Assembly (NCBI RefSeq): GCF_014679505.1
Contig: NZ_CP061474.1
Location: forward strand, 392,001 to 456,000
From: Geobacillus sp. 46C-IIa
GTDB taxonomy: Bacteria; Bacillota; Bacilli; Bacillales; Anoxybacillaceae
Length of the DNA: 64,000 nucleotides
Reading direction: 5' to 3'
Both the position numbers and the translations under genes were made by a program. Below, one piece after another: positions 43,929 through 53,342 of this stretch (the first letter of the stretch is position 1; every line of letters starts with the position of its first letter). The notes under the pieces are model-generated. The model saw only the letters and a program-made list of their open reading frames with translations, did no database searches and was not told where the DNA came from.

Positions 43929-44453
43929 GTGTTGTACGGAAAATATGGGATTCTTTTGGCTGCGGCGCTCATGTTAGCGGGCTGCGGCCAAGAGGACGGC
44001 ACGAGCCGGACGGTGGAGATGATCAATGCCGACAGCGATCCGATTGGAACGATTGAGCTGACGGAACAGGCGGAAGGGGTTCGGTTGAAACTCGACCTGG
44101 AAGGGCTTCCGCCGGGAGAGCATGCCATTCATATTCATGAAAAAGGGAGCTGCGAACCGCCCGATTTTCAATCGGCTGGCGGGCATTACAATCCTGATGG
44201 GAAAAAGCATGGGCTTCTCCACCCGGAAGGCGCGCATGCCGGTGATTTGCCGAACATTATTGTCAAAGACGACGGCACGGTCAACGTTGAACTGACGGCG
44301 CCAAACGTGACGTTGCGGGAAGGGGAAAAAGGGTCGCTGCTGACAAAAGACGGAACGTCGATCGTCATTCATGCCAAGAAAGACGACGGCATGACCCAAC
44401 CGGCGGGGGATGCGGGCGGACGCATCGCCTGTGGGGAAATTCAATCATCGTAA
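43929..44453 (+). CDS. sodC: Cu/Zn superoxide dismutase-like lipoprotein
   Basis: A 174-residue lipoprotein: hydrophobic segment then lipobox LMLAGC. The SOD fold follows with the ligand segments [29 protein letters not shown] and VIHAKKDD, so the copper and zinc histidines and the zinc aspartate all appear present; the partner cysteine is in IACGEI. It may dismutate superoxide at the outer membrane face. GTG 43929 or TTG 43932 follow GGGGGGAG. Bacillus YojM is the related protein. Confidence 0.88.
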   Translation: MLYGKYGILLAAALMLAGCGQEDGTSRTVEMINADSDPIGTIELTEQAEGVRLKLDLEGLPPGEHAIHIHEKGSCEPPDFQSAGGHYNPDGKKHGLLHPEGAHAGDLPNIIVKDDGTVNVELTAPNVTLREGEKGSLLTKDGTSIVIHAKKDDGMTQPAGDAGGRIACGEIQSS

Positions 44454-44456
44454 ACG

Positions 44457-44493
44457 CTCCCGCTTGCATTCATGTTTCGAAGCGGGAGTTTCC
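44457..44493 (+). terminator. Terminator after the SOD-like gene
   Basis: CTCCCGCTT pairs with AAGCGGGAG around a 14-nt loop, followed by TTTCC. Confidence 0.75.
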
Positions 44494-44506
44494 TGTCTTG
44501 AAAGGC

Positions 44507-44543
44507 AAAAGGTGTCCCAAATCAGCAACGGGACACCTTTTTT
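44507..44543. terminator. Second terminator between the SOD-like gene and patB
   Basis: AAAAGGTGTCCC pairs with GGGACACCTTTT around an 11-nt loop, with A- and T-runs on both sides. It probably serves the convergent patB gene as well. Confidence 0.85.
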
Positions 44544-44597
44544 GATGGGGTGGACCGAAAAAAGTGATCGCCGCGTTCTATGCTGGGTGGACGTGAT

Positions 44598-45758
44598 TTA
44601 GCGCAGCGCGGTCACTAGCCGCTGAAGCCCTTCCTCGAGCGTCGGGCGCGGACAGGCGACGTTCAGACGGATAAAGCCGGTTCCTTCCTTCCCGAATTTG
44701 CTGCCGAATTCCACGGCGATTTTTCCTTTTTCCAGAAGCTGTTTTTTGAGTTCGGCTTCGGAAAGGCCGAGGCCGCGGCTATCGATCCAGACGAGATACG
44801 TCGCTTCCGGGCGGATGGGGAGAAGGGCTGGCAGCTCGGCCGCCAAATAGGAGGCGGTGGCGTCGATGTTTTGCTGCAAATACGCAAGCAAGGCGTCAAG
44901 CCACGGCCCGCCATGGCGGTAAGCCGCCTCCGCTCCGACAACGGCAAATGGGCTGAGCGTGAAAAACCCTTGCCGCTGTTGGACGCGGCGAAACGCCCGG
45001 CGCCGCGATTCGTCAGGGATGATCGCCTCGGCCGCCTGCAAGCCGGCGAGATTGAACGTTTTCGTCGGCGCCCGGAACGTGGCGCTTTGTCTTGCCAACT
45101 CCGGATGGAGCGAGGCGAACGGCACATGCCGATGCGGCGGGAACGTCAAATCGGCGTGAATTTCGTCGGAAAGGACGAAGACGCCGTGCTTCAGACACAG
45201 CTCCCCGAGCCGTTCGAGTTCTTCTTTTCTCCACGATTTGCCGCCCGGGTTATGCGGGTGGCAAAGGATGAGCAGCTTCGCTCCGGGCACGTTCCGCTCC
45301 AAGTCGTCCCAGTCGATGACATAATTGTCTTCCGTCAAGCGAAGGGGGCTCAATACGAGCGAACGGCCGTGGCGGCGGACGAGATCAAACAGCGGCGGGT
45401 AGACCGGGGAAAAGACAACGATGCGGTCTCCCGGCTCGGAAAACGCCTCAATGGCAGCGGCGACCGCTGGCACGACGCCGTGGGCAAACACGAGCCAACC
45501 CGGGTCGATGCCCCACCCGTGGCGGCGCTGAAGCCATTCGCACACCGCTTCTTTTAATGAATCAGGAATGACGGTGTAACCAAAAATTCCGTGTTCGATT
45601 CGCGCTTGCAGTGCGTCTTGCACCGCTTGGGGGGCCGGAAAATCCATATCGGCGACCCACATCGGCCATACATCTTCATACCCAAACACCCGCTCAACAT
45701 CATCCCATTTCACCGACTGCGTCCCTCGGCGGTCGATGACTTGGTCAAACGAAAACAT
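44598..45758 (-). CDS. patB: PatB/MalY-family PLP enzyme (C-S lyase or aminotransferase)
   Basis: A 386-residue class I/II aminotransferase-fold protein of the PatB/MalY type. Features are WVADMDFPAPQAVQDAL near the N-terminus, VFSPVYPPLFDLV, NPGGKSW, LSDEIHADLTF and the PLP lysine in APTKTFNLAGLQ near residue 232. B. subtilis PatB is a cystathionine beta-lyase/C-S lyase. ATG follows AGGGAGAACATGCG. It is divergent from yugE. Confidence 0.9.
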   Translation of the reverse strand: MFSFDQVIDRRGTQSVKWDDVERVFGYEDVWPMWVADMDFPAPQAVQDALQARIEHGIFGYTVIPDSLKEAVCEWLQRRHGWGIDPGWLVFAHGVVPAVAAAIEAFSEPGDRIVVFSPVYPPLFDLVRRHGRSLVLSPLRLTEDNYVIDWDDLERNVPGAKLLILCHPHNPGGKSWRKEELERLGELCLKHGVFVLSDEIHADLTFPPHRHVPFASLHPELARQSATFRAPTKTFNLAGLQAAEAIIPDESRRRAFRRVQQRQGFFTLSPFAVVGAEAAYRHGGPWLDALLAYLQQNIDATASYLAAELPALLPIRPEATYLVWIDSRGLGLSEAELKKQLLEKGKIAVEFGSKFGKEGTGFIRLNVACPRPTLEEGLQRLVTALR

Positions 45759-45781
45759 CGCATGTTCTCCCTTCTTTTTTT

Positions 45782-45810
45782 TTGATCGATGGCTTATAAT
45801 TGGTTATATC
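45782..45810 (+). promoter_or_regulatory. Promoter of the yugE-alaR-alaT group
   Basis: TTGATC (45782-45787), a 17-bp spacer and TATATC (45805-45810), 32 bp before yugE. Confidence 0.6.
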
Positions 45811-45841
45811 ATACATCAAGAAAGAAGGTGGATGGCAGCGC

Positions 45842-46108
45842 ATGAACGGACAACCGTTGAACCGGCTGCTTCTTGACACCATTCGCGCCTGGGATCCGTT
45901 CGGTTACGGAAACGACGCGTACGAGGTGGAGGCGATCGACGTGCTTCAGGCCGTATATGATACGGATGATGCTCGCGCGCTCGCTGCTCGCATTCAGTCC
46001 ATATATGAATTCGCGTTTGACGCGGTAATTCCTTTTCGCGACTGCCTAAAACTCGCCAGCCGGCTGCTCGAGCTGAAACGAACGGCGTCTTGTTCGTTCC
46101 CGGCATGA
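45842..46108 (+). CDS. yugE: DUF1871 protein YugE
   Basis: An 88-residue protein of the YugE/DUF1871 family. WDPFGYGNDAYEVEAIDVLQAVY and ALAARIQSIYEFAFD are the conserved blocks. ATG 45842 is about 11 nt after GAAGGTGGA; an ATG at 45833 is out of frame. Function is unknown. It lies 55 nt before alaR on the same strand, matching the B. subtilis neighbourhood. Confidence 0.85.
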   Translation: MNGQPLNRLLLDTIRAWDPFGYGNDAYEVEAIDVLQAVYDTDDARALAARIQSIYEFAFDAVIPFRDCLKLASRLLELKRTASCSFPA

Positions 46109-46163
46109 CGTTGATCAGACGGGCTGCTGGCTTAGCGAAACCGTTCAAGTGGAGGGATGTTCT

Positions 46164-46664
46164 GTGAAACTGAGCGATAAAGAGCTTGAAATTATCGAAA
46201 TATTGGAAAAAGACGCGCGGACGCCGATCGATGTGCTGGCGAAAATGATCGAGTTGCCGGTGGAAGAAACAGAGGCGCTCGTCAAAAAGCTGGAGGAGGC
46301 AAACGTGATCGTCCAATATACGGCGCTTGTCGATTGGCGGAAGGCGGACGGCCATGAAGGGGTGACGGCGATGATCGATGTGAAAGTGACCCCGAAGCGC
46401 GGCGTCGGCTTTGATGAGGTGGCGGAGCGCATTTACCGTTTTCCTGAAGTGAAATCGGTGTATTTAATGTCCGGCGCTTATGATTTGTCGGTCGTCATTG
46501 AAGGGCGGTCGATGGCGGACGTCGCCCAGTTTGTTTCAGAAAAACTGTCAACACTTGATTCCGTCATTTCGACGACCACCCATTTCATTTTGAAAAAATA
46601 TAAACATGACGGCATCATCTTTGACCAAGGAGATCAAGATCGCCGCATCGTGGTGGCGCCATGA
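46164..46664 (+). CDS. alaR: Lrp/AsnC-family regulator AlaR
   Basis: A 166-residue Lrp-family transcription factor: N-terminal winged helix (LSDKELEIIEILEKDARTP) and a C-terminal RAM effector domain (GVTAMIDVKVTPKRGVGFDE; SVYLMSGAYDLSVVIEG). GTG 46164 is 7 nt after GGAGGG. It overlaps alaT by 4 nt; in B. subtilis AlaR activates alanine transaminase synthesis in response to alanine. Regulation of this operon by AlaR is inferred from that. Confidence 0.92.
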   Translation: MKLSDKELEIIEILEKDARTPIDVLAKMIELPVEETEALVKKLEEANVIVQYTALVDWRKADGHEGVTAMIDVKVTPKRGVGFDEVAERIYRFPEVKSVYLMSGAYDLSVVIEGRSMADVAQFVSEKLSTLDSVISTTTHFILKKYKHDGIIFDQGDQDRRIVVAP

Positions 46665-47833
46665 AGCCGCAAACGAGAAGAACGTATGTGTCGGAAACGG
46701 TCGCGGGCTTGAAGCCGTCCGGCATCCGCCGGTTTTTCGACCTCGCCTCAAGCCTTGACGGCGTCGTTTCCCTCGGCGTCGGTGAGCCGGACTTTGTCAC
46801 ATCTTGGAGCATCCGCGAGGCGAGCATTTTGTCGCTCGAGCAAGGCTATACGTCCTACACCGCGAACGCCGGGCTGTTCGAGCTGCGCCAAGAAATCGCC
46901 GCCTACTTGCGCCGCAAGTTTCATGTCGAATACCGTCCGGAGGCGGAAATTTTAGTGACGGTTGGGGCGAGCCAAGCGATTGATTTGGCGCTAAGGGCGA
47001 TCGTCAATCCAGGTGATGAAGTGATTGTGGTGGAACCGGGCTTTGTCGCTTATGAACCGCTTGTGGTGCTTGCCGGCGGGACGCCCGTGGCTGTTCATGC
47101 GTCCGGCGCCGACGGGTTTCAGCTCGCGCCGGCGCGCATCGAACAAGCGATCACCGAGCGGACGAAGGCCGTAATCATTTGTTCGCCGAACAATCCGACC
47201 GGAACGGTGCTTCGCCCGTCGGAACTCGACGCGCTCGCCCGCCTGGCGGAGCGGCATGATTTCCTTGTCATTGCCGACGAAATTTACGCCGAGCTCACCT
47301 ATGAAGGAGAGTATATAAGCATGGCCGCCGTTAGCGGCATGCGCGAACGGACGATTTTAATTTCCGGCTTCTCGAAAGGGTTTGCGATGACCGGCTGGCG
47401 GCTCGGCTTTGCGGCCGCACCGGAAGACATTTTGCAGGCGATGCTGAAAATCCATCAATATGCGATGATGTGTGCGCCGACGATGGCGCAATACGGCGCC
47501 CTTGAAGCGCTCCGCAACGGGGAGCACGAGGTTGAACATATGCGCAACAGCTATCGGCGGCGGCGCAACTATTTTGTCGCCGCGCTTAATGAAATCGGGC
47601 TGCCTTGCCACCTGCCGGGCGGGGCGTTTTACGCGTTCCCGTCCATTCGCCATACCGGCTTGACGTCCGAACAGTTTGCCGAGCGGCTGCTTTTGGAAGA
47701 AAAAGTGGCCGTTGTTCCAGGCAATGTCTTTGGCGCCAGCGGGGAAGGCTATATCCGCTGCTCGTACGCTTCGTCGCTTGAGCAGCTGCAGGAAGCCATT
47801 AAACGGATGAAGCGGTTTTTGGCGCGCCTGTAA
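46661..47833 (+). CDS. alaT: Alanine transaminase AlaT (class I aminotransferase)
   Basis: A 390-residue PLP aminotransferase, fold type I. Typical blocks are LGVGEPDFVT, GYTSYTANAGLFELRQEI, VTVGASQAIDLALRAI, SPNNPTGTVL, ADEIYAELTYEG and the PLP lysine in SGFSKGFAMTGWRLG near residue 233. B. subtilis AlaT converts pyruvate and glutamate to alanine. Coupling with alaR supports that role. A strong terminator follows. Confidence 0.93.
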   Translation: MKPQTRRTYVSETVAGLKPSGIRRFFDLASSLDGVVSLGVGEPDFVTSWSIREASILSLEQGYTSYTANAGLFELRQEIAAYLRRKFHVEYRPEAEILVTVGASQAIDLALRAIVNPGDEVIVVEPGFVAYEPLVVLAGGTPVAVHASGADGFQLAPARIEQAITERTKAVIICSPNNPTGTVLRPSELDALARLAERHDFLVIADEIYAELTYEGEYISMAAVSGMRERTILISGFSKGFAMTGWRLGFAAAPEDILQAMLKIHQYAMMCAPTMAQYGALEALRNGEHEVEHMRNSYRRRRNYFVAALNEIGLPCHLPGGAFYAFPSIRHTGLTSEQFAERLLLEEKVAVVPGNVFGASGEGYIRCSYASSLEQLQEAIKRMKRFLARL

Positions 47834-47838
47834 CCGAC

Positions 47839-47871
47839 GATGTTCCGCCATGGGCGGGGCATCTTTTTTTT
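47839..47871 (+). terminator. Terminator after alaT
   Basis: GATG-TT-CCGCC pairs with GGCGG-GG-CATC, followed by eight T's. Confidence 0.88.
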
Positions 47872-47899
47872 GGGTTTTCCCTTCCGGGTATGTTATAAT
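47870..47899 (+). promoter_or_regulatory. Candidate promoter of yugI
   Basis: TTGGGT (47870-47875), an 18-bp spacer and a perfect TATAAT (47894-47899), overlapping the terminator T-run. Confidence 0.55.
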
Positions 47900-47938
47900 A
47901 CAGAAACATAGATGAAACTAACAATAGGAGTGTTTTGC

Positions 47939-48304
47939 TTGCCAACGATGAAACGAGGAGCGATTGTGAAAGGGAAGGTGACAGGCATCCAGCCATATGG
48001 CGCGTTCGTCCAGCTTGAGGACGGCATGCAAGGGCTCATTCATATTTCGGAAATTTCACACCAGTTTGTGAAAGATGTGCGCGATTATGTCCATATCGGT
48101 GACGAAGTGACCGTCAAAGTGCTCGATGTCGACTATAAGGCAGGGCGGGCGAGCCTATCTTTAAAGGCGCTCGAGCCGGGCGGGGAGAGGGAAAAGCGCC
48201 AGGCGCGCATGAAAATGCCGCTTGAGTCCGGCTTTCGTCCGTTAAAAGAAAAGCTGCGCGAATGGATTGAGCAGTCGAAGAAAGAGGATTTACAGAAAAA
48301 ATAA
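47939..48304 (+). CDS. yugI: S1-domain RNA-binding protein YugI
   Basis: A 121-residue protein with a single S1 domain at residues 5-75: VKGKVTGIQPYGAFVQLED, GLIHISEISHQFVKD and VKVLDVDYKAGRASLSLKAL. A basic C-terminal helix follows. YugI (general stress protein 13) associates with ribosomes or RNA. TTG 47939 is 8 nt after AGGAG; ATG 47948 is the alternative. Confidence 0.9.
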   Translation: MPTMKRGAIVKGKVTGIQPYGAFVQLEDGMQGLIHISEISHQFVKDVRDYVHIGDEVTVKVLDVDYKAGRASLSLKALEPGGEREKRQARMKMPLESGFRPLKEKLREWIEQSKKEDLQKK

Positions 48305-48331
48305 GACACCCACCGCCAAGCGGTGAGTGTC
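48303..48331 (-). terminator. Hairpin between yugI and yuzA
   Basis: GACAC-CACCGC pairs with GCGGTG-GTGTC around CAA. On the minus strand it is followed by TTATTTTTTC, so it is best read as the yuzA terminator. Confidence 0.75.
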
Positions 48332-48336
48332 TCGCG

Positions 48337-48573
48337 TTATGTGCGCGTCGCTTTTGGCTCGGCGCGCTCAAGCTCTTCGGTCGGCTTGAACAGCAGCGCT
48401 AAGTTGACCAAGCCGGCGATGCCGACAAGGCTGTAAATAATGCGCGACCAGACCGAATCTTGGCCGCCGAAAATGGCGGCAACTAGATCAAATTGAAAAA
48501 ATCCAATCAGTCCCCAGTTAATGGCACCAATGATCGTCAACAATAAGGCAATGCGCTGCCATGTTCCCATCAT
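48337..48573 (-). CDS. yuzA: DUF378 membrane protein YuzA
   Basis: A 78-residue protein with two membrane helices (IALLLTIIGAINWGLIGFF; IIYSLVGIAGLVNLALLF), the DUF378 pattern, with FDLVAAIFGGQDS between them. ATG 48573 lies 5 nt after AAAGGAGG, and an adjacent ATG 48570 lies 8 nt after; both are plausible. Function is unknown. It is divergent from yugJ. Confidence 0.87.
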   Translation of the reverse strand: MMGTWQRIALLLTIIGAINWGLIGFFQFDLVAAIFGGQDSVWSRIIYSLVGIAGLVNLALLFKPTEELERAEPKATRT

Positions 48574-48717
48574 GTACGCCTCCTTTGGAAAATTTCTTTC
48601 ATTCACTTATAGGGTGAATCATAGCCGCAAAAAATATGCATGGTTTGCCGCCGAAGCGCCCGGCTTTACAACCGTAGCGGGCATCGCCATAATAGAAGCA
48701 AAAGGAGGAAGATACAT

Positions 48718-49881
48718 ATGCAAACCTTTACGTTTCGCAATCCGACGAAACTCATTTTCGGGAGAGGGCAAATTGAACAGCTGAAAGAAGAAGTGCCGCA
48801 GTACGGCAAAAAGGTGCTGCTTGTCTATGGGGGCGGCAGCATTAAACGAAGCGGGCTGTATGATGAAGTGATCGGCCGATTGACGGACATTGGCGTCGAA
48901 GTCGTCGAACTGCCGGGCGTCGAGCCGAACCCCCGCCTTTCGACCGTCAGAAAAGGGGTGGACATTTGCAAGCGGGAAGGGATTGAGTTTTTGCTTGCCG
49001 TTGGCGGCGGCAGCGTGATCGACTGTACAAAAGCGATCGCGGCCGGCGCGAAGTTTGATGGCGACCCGTGGGAGTTCATTGCGAAAAAAGCGGCCGTCAC
49101 CGACGCGCTGCCGTTTGGAACCGTCCTGACGCTGGCGGCGACCGGTTCGGAAATGAACGCCGGCTCGGTGATCACGAACTGGGAGACGAAAGAAAAATAC
49201 GGCTGGGGCAGCCCGGTGACATTCCCGCAATTTTCGATTTTGGACCCGACGTACACGATGACGGTGCCGAAAGATCATACCGTTTACGGCATCGTCGATA
49301 TGATGTCGCATGTGTTTGAGCAATATTTCCATCATACGCCGAACACACCGCTGCAAGACCGAATGTGCGAGGCGGTGTTAAAAACGGTCATCGAGGCGGC
49401 GCCGAAACTCGTCAATGACTTGGAGAACTATGAGCTGCGCGAAACGATCATGTACTCGGGCACGATCGCCTTAAACGGCTTTTTGCAAATGGGCGTGCGC
49501 GGCGATTGGGCGACGCACAACATCGAGCACGCCGTCTCCGCCGTGTACGATATCCCGCACGCCGGGGGATTGGCCATTTTGTTTCCGAACTGGATGAAGC
49601 ACGTGCTTGATGAAAACGTCAGCCGTTTCGCCCAACTGGCGGTGCGCGTCTTTGATGTCGACCCGACGGGCAAAGCGGAACACGACGTGGCGCTTGAAGG
49701 CATCGAGCGGCTGCGCGAGTTCTGGTCGAGCCTTGGGGCGCCGTCGCGATTGGCCGATTATGGCATCGGCGAGGAAAATCTCGAGCTGATGGCGGATAAA
49801 GCGATGGCGTTCGGTGAGTTCGGCCATTTTAAAACGTTACACCGTGACGATGTGCTTGCCATTTTGCGCGCGTCTTTATAA
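48718..49881 (+). CDS. yugJ: Iron-containing alcohol dehydrogenase YugJ
   Basis: A 387-residue group III alcohol dehydrogenase, butanol-dehydrogenase-like. NAD binding is at [14 protein letters not shown] and [17 protein letters not shown]; metal ligands are the Asp/His in [16 protein letters not shown] and the His residues of [24 protein letters not shown] 48718 follows AAAAGGAGGAAG. It likely reduces aldehydes with NAD(P)H; the physiological substrate is not evident. It is followed by its own terminator. Confidence 0.92.
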   Translation: MQTFTFRNPTKLIFGRGQIEQLKEEVPQYGKKVLLVYGGGSIKRSGLYDEVIGRLTDIGVEVVELPGVEPNPRLSTVRKGVDICKREGIEFLLAVGGGSVIDCTKAIAAGAKFDGDPWEFIAKKAAVTDALPFGTVLTLAATGSEMNAGSVITNWETKEKYGWGSPVTFPQFSILDPTYTMTVPKDHTVYGIVDMMSHVFEQYFHHTPNTPLQDRMCEAVLKTVIEAAPKLVNDLENYELRETIMYSGTIALNGFLQMGVRGDWATHNIEHAVSAVYDIPHAGGLAILFPNWMKHVLDENVSRFAQLAVRVFDVDPTGKAEHDVALEGIERLREFWSSLGAPSRLADYGIGEENLELMADKAMAFGEFGHFKTLHRDDVLAILRASL

Positions 49882-49896
49882 GAAGCCTTATTCGAG

Positions 49897-49931
49897 GCCG
49901 GCCGGCGACTTGAATGCCAGGCCGGCTTTTT
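49897..49931 (+). terminator. Terminator after yugJ
   Basis: GCCGGCC pairs with GGCCGGC around a loop, followed by TTTTT. The gap from 49932 to 50168 shows no supported gene. Confidence 0.8.
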
Positions 49932-50168
49932 GAATGGCGGTCGCATGCCTGTGCCTAACGATGGCAGCTCCGCCTCGGTGAAGACCGCCGCGCCGCCCTT
50001 GGACGAAGCGGCGCTCTCCTGCCCGTTGGCCGCCGGAGAAAGCCGCTATGGCCCGGTGAAAATTGTCGGAATTGAATCCGCTTTCGCCTAACGGCATCGC
50101 TTGATTTCCCTTGTCCGTTCGGCTAAAGTGAAAGAAGGCAATGATTCTTGAAGGGGAGGCGGAATGGA

Positions 50169-51518
50169 ATGACCCATATTCGTTTCGATTATTCCAAAGC
50201 GCTCGCCTTTTTTGGCGAACATGAGCTTACATACTTGCGCGATGCGGTGAAAGTCGCGCACCATTCGCTCCATGAAAAAACCGGCACCGGCAGCGACTTT
50301 TTAGGGTGGCTCGACTGGCCGGTCGACTATGACAAAGACGAATTTGCCCGCATCAAGCAGGCGGCGAAAAAAATTCAATCCGACTCCGATGTCCTTCTTG
50401 TCATCGGCATCGGCGGTTCGTACCTCGGGGCGCGCGCAGCGATTGAGATGCTGCATCATTCGTTTTACAACGCCTTGCCGAAAGAGAAGCGGAAAACGCC
50501 GCAAATCATCTTTGCCGGCAACAACATCAGCTCGACGTATATGAAAGATGTCATCGATTTTCTCGAAGGAAAAGATTTTTCGATCAACGTCATTTCCAAA
50601 TCGGGAACGACGACCGAGCCGGCGATCGCCTTCCGTATTTTCCGCAAGCTGCTTGAGGACAAGTACGGCAAAGAGGAAGCGCGCCGCCGCATTTACGCGA
50701 CGACCGACAGCAAGCGCGGCGCCTTGCGGACGCTCGCTGAAGAGGAAGGGTACGAAACGTTCGTCATTCCGGACGACATCGGCGGCCGCTATTCGGTGCT
50801 GACAGCGGTAGGGTTGCTGCCGATTGCCGCCAGCGGCGCCGACATTGATGCCATGATGGAAGGAGCGGCCAAGGCGCGCGACGATTTCAGTTCCTCGGAG
50901 CTTGACGAAAACGCCGCCTATCAATACGCGGCCATTCGCAACATTTTGTACAACAAAGGGAAAACGATCGAGCTGCTCGTCAACTACGAACCGGCCTTGC
51001 ATTATTTCGCCGAATGGTGGAAGCAGCTGTTCGGCGAAAGCGAAGGGAAAGACCAAAAAGGCATTTATCCAGCTTCAGCCGACTTCTCGACTGATTTGCA
51101 TTCGCTCGGCCAATACATTCAAGAAGGGCGCCGCGACTTGTTTGAAACGGTGTTGAAACTCGAAGAGCCGCGCCATGAGTTGGTCATCGAAGCAGAGGAA
51201 AACGACCTTGACGGGCTGAACTATTTAGCCGGCCAAACGGTCGACTTCGTCAACACGAAAGCGTTCGAAGGGACGCTTCTCGCCCATACGGACGGCGGCG
51301 TGCCGAATTTGGTCGTTACGTTGCCGAAGCTCGATGAATATACGTTCGGCTACCTCGTTTACTTCTTTGAAAAAGCGTGCGCCATGAGCGGCTATTTGCT
51401 CGGGGTCAACCCATTTGATCAGCCAGGCGTGGAGGCGTACAAGAAAAACATGTTCGCCCTTTTAGGCAAACCGGGCTACGAAGAGCTGAAAGAGGAGCTG
51501 GAGAAACGGTTGAACTAA
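50169..51518 (+). CDS. pgi: Glucose-6-phosphate isomerase
   Basis: A 449-residue glycolytic isomerase of the short bacterial form. Signatures are [35 protein letters not shown] near residues 143-160, [19 protein letters not shown] and the C-terminal [19 protein letters not shown] with the catalytic lysine. ATG 50169 follows GGGGAGG by 9 nt. It is monocistronic with a terminator downstream. Confidence 0.97.
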   Translation: MTHIRFDYSKALAFFGEHELTYLRDAVKVAHHSLHEKTGTGSDFLGWLDWPVDYDKDEFARIKQAAKKIQSDSDVLLVIGIGGSYLGARAAIEMLHHSFYNALPKEKRKTPQIIFAGNNISSTYMKDVIDFLEGKDFSINVISKSGTTTEPAIAFRIFRKLLEDKYGKEEARRRIYATTDSKRGALRTLAEEEGYETFVIPDDIGGRYSVLTAVGLLPIAASGADIDAMMEGAAKARDDFSSSELDENAAYQYAAIRNILYNKGKTIELLVNYEPALHYFAEWWKQLFGESEGKDQKGIYPASADFSTDLHSLGQYIQEGRRDLFETVLKLEEPRHELVIEAEENDLDGLNYLAGQTVDFVNTKAFEGTLLAHTDGGVPNLVVTLPKLDEYTFGYLVYFFEKACAMSGYLLGVNPFDQPGVEAYKKNMFALLGKPGYEELKEELEKRLN

Positions 51519-51591
51519 CAAGGTTTTTTAGGTGGCCAAGCCGCTGTTTCATAACATGTGCGGCCGATTGCGGCCGCATTGGAGTGAGTCG

Positions 51592-51640
51592 AAAAAACGC
51601 TTCTCCTCCCTCAGTCGGGGGAAGAGGCGTTTTTTGTTTT
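51592..51640 (+). terminator. Terminator after pgi
   Basis: AACGCTTCTCC-CC pairs with GGGG-AAGAGGCGTT, flanked by an A-run and TTTTTTGTTTTTG. A shorter GC hairpin lies at 51559-51578. The rest of the 313-bp gap to yugN shows only the yugN ribosome site. Confidence 0.85.
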
Positions 51641-51831
51641 TGTGCCCTGTTCGCTTGTTGTCTATGTCTCCGGCGTTCGGTTAAGGCGGATGATCGAAGC
51701 GGTGAAAGATGAATTCCTTCTATGGCGCCAGGGGCCGCCAAAGGGTTCTCCAGACGTTGTGTTCCTTCTCGGCGGTTGGACAAATAATTGCCGCCAAACG
51801 GGAAACGATAAAAGGGAAGGAGGGGTTGTGC

Positions 51832-52236
51832 ATGATTGAAATTCCATCACGGTTGGAAGGAAAACAGTTTCAGCTTTATCATTTAGAAGAACAGTTAAAG
51901 CCGCTCGGGTATGCGATCGGCGGCGGCTGGGATTATGACCACGGCTATTTTGACTATAAAATCGCAGACCATTTAGGCTACCAATTTTTGCGCGTGCCGT
52001 TTCAAGCGATCGACGGGCAGCTCGATTCGCATGGCACAACGGTCGAACTCGGGCGTCCGTTTTTGCTTGCACATAAATATCAGCGCGGCATTGACGATTT
52101 CGCCGATGTGGGCAATGCGGGAGCGGCGTTCAACCAGTTTGCCGAACCGCAGGACCCGGACGCGACCGTTCCGGAGCAATATATTTCCGTCGGCAAAGCG
52201 CTCGTTCAAGAGCTGGAGCGCCGCCTGCTCGATTAA
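51832..52236 (+). CDS. yugN: YugN-like family protein
   Basis: A 134-residue protein with the YugN pattern: MIEIPSRLEGKQFQLYHLEE, IGGGWDYDHGYFDYKI and LGRPFLLAHKYQRGIDDFAD. It appears soluble; no enzymatic motif is visible. ATG 51832 is 7 nt after AAGGAGGGG. It converges on yugO with a 4-nt overlap of the stops. Confidence 0.88.
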   Translation: MIEIPSRLEGKQFQLYHLEEQLKPLGYAIGGGWDYDHGYFDYKIADHLGYQFLRVPFQAIDGQLDSHGTTVELGRPFLLAHKYQRGIDDFADVGNAGAAFNQFAEPQDPDATVPEQYISVGKALVQELERRLLD

Positions 52237-53228
52237 GGAACAAACACGAACAGGCGGTCGCTTTCTTTAATAGGGCGTTGCGGCAAAACAGAAAGGTTTC
52301 CGTTATCGCCGCGGACGACGCCGAGCAGCGTAATATTTTGCTCGAACAGCTGTTGCTGAACAGCAGCGAACGGCTGGCCGATTTGTCGTTCGTCCGGGGC
52401 GAGAAGGCGCAAGGTTTGTTCGCCAAATCGGCCGAGCATCCTTTCGATCGCGCCGGCGATTCCCGGCGAGCGAAGGCTGGCCGCCATCGCGGTGCCCGCC
52501 AATAAGTTCGTTTGGATCACCTCATCCGCCCCGGCGCGAAAAGCGTTTTGGACGTTGCGAGCGGTCAAGATTTCCACGATGGTGTACACCGATGGGTTAA
52601 GGCTTTTGGCGGCAAGCAGCGTGACAATCGTATCTTTATCGGCGTCCTCTTCCGCTTTATGCGGGTCAGCAGTAATGAGCACAAACTGAGCGTGGCCGAT
52701 ATTCGCCTTTTCGAGCACCGCGTCATCGTGTGCTGATCCTTTAATGAAGTGAACCGGAACGTTCGGCAACGGATGGGACGGCACGGTCGCATCAATGAGC
52801 ACAAAGCGGAGCGGCGAGCCGCGCTGCGCCAGGCGGAGCAACACTTCCCGCGTCCGCTCGTTCCACCCGACAATGATAACATGGCCTCGTTCTGTATACG
52901 GGAGCTCTCCGCTTGTGAGCGCCGTTTCCCGAGATGCCGCTGCCGCCGATATCGAAGCGAAATAAGCAGTGATAATTCCGGTGCCAAGGGCAATGAGTAC
53001 GATGGCGGCAAGCTTCCCCGCGACCGTTTTCGGAACGATATCGCCATAGCCGATCGTCGCCGCTGTCACAATGGCCCACCAAATGCCATCAAAGACCGTG
53101 CGGAACGTCTCTGGTTCAATTAGGCGCATGAGGGCGCCAAACAATACGATCATGGCGCTGGCTGCGGCAAACAAACGGAGAACAACTGGCATCCGCCAAT
53201 AGGAGACAAGCACATCTTTCGTTTTCAT
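52233..53228 (-). CDS. yugO: Potassium channel with RCK/TrkA-N domain YugO
   Basis: A 331-residue two-helix potassium channel. Helix 1 is VVLRLFAAASAMIVLFGALM, the selectivity filter TIGYGD near residue 64, helix 2 LAAIVLIALGTGIITAYFAS. The cytoplasmic part is a TrkA-N/RCK domain (GHVIIVGWNERTREVLLRLA; DKDTIVTLLAAKSL) and a TrkA-C-like end. In B. subtilis biofilms YugO carries K+ waves. ATG 53228 is 8 nt after GAGGG. It is divergent from sspH. Confidence 0.93.
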   Translation of the reverse strand: MKTKDVLVSYWRMPVVLRLFAAASAMIVLFGALMRLIEPETFRTVFDGIWWAIVTAATIGYGDIVPKTVAGKLAAIVLIALGTGIITAYFASISAAAASRETALTSGELPYTERGHVIIVGWNERTREVLLRLAQRGSPLRFVLIDATVPSHPLPNVPVHFIKGSAHDDAVLEKANIGHAQFVLITADPHKAEEDADKDTIVTLLAAKSLNPSVYTIVEILTARNVQNAFRAGADEVIQTNLLAGTAMAASLRSPGIAGAIERMLGRFGEQTLRLLAPDERQIGQPFAAVQQQLFEQNITLLGVVRGDNGNLSVLPQRPIKESDRLFVFVP

Positions 53229-53277
53229 CCATCCATCCCTCTTTTCACTGATTCCCTCTTTAGTGTGGACGGTTTTT

Positions 53278-53307
53278 GCATAAACATTCCTGTTCCTTGC
53301 CATACTA
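53278..53307 (+). promoter_or_regulatory. Forespore (SigF/SigG-type) promoter of sspH
   Basis: GCATA (53278-53282), an 18-bp spacer and CATACTA (53301-53307), matching the SigG pattern, 36 bp before the start. Confidence 0.65.
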
Positions 53308-53342
53308 GGAAACGGAACATCACGGAAAGGAGACAATGACTG

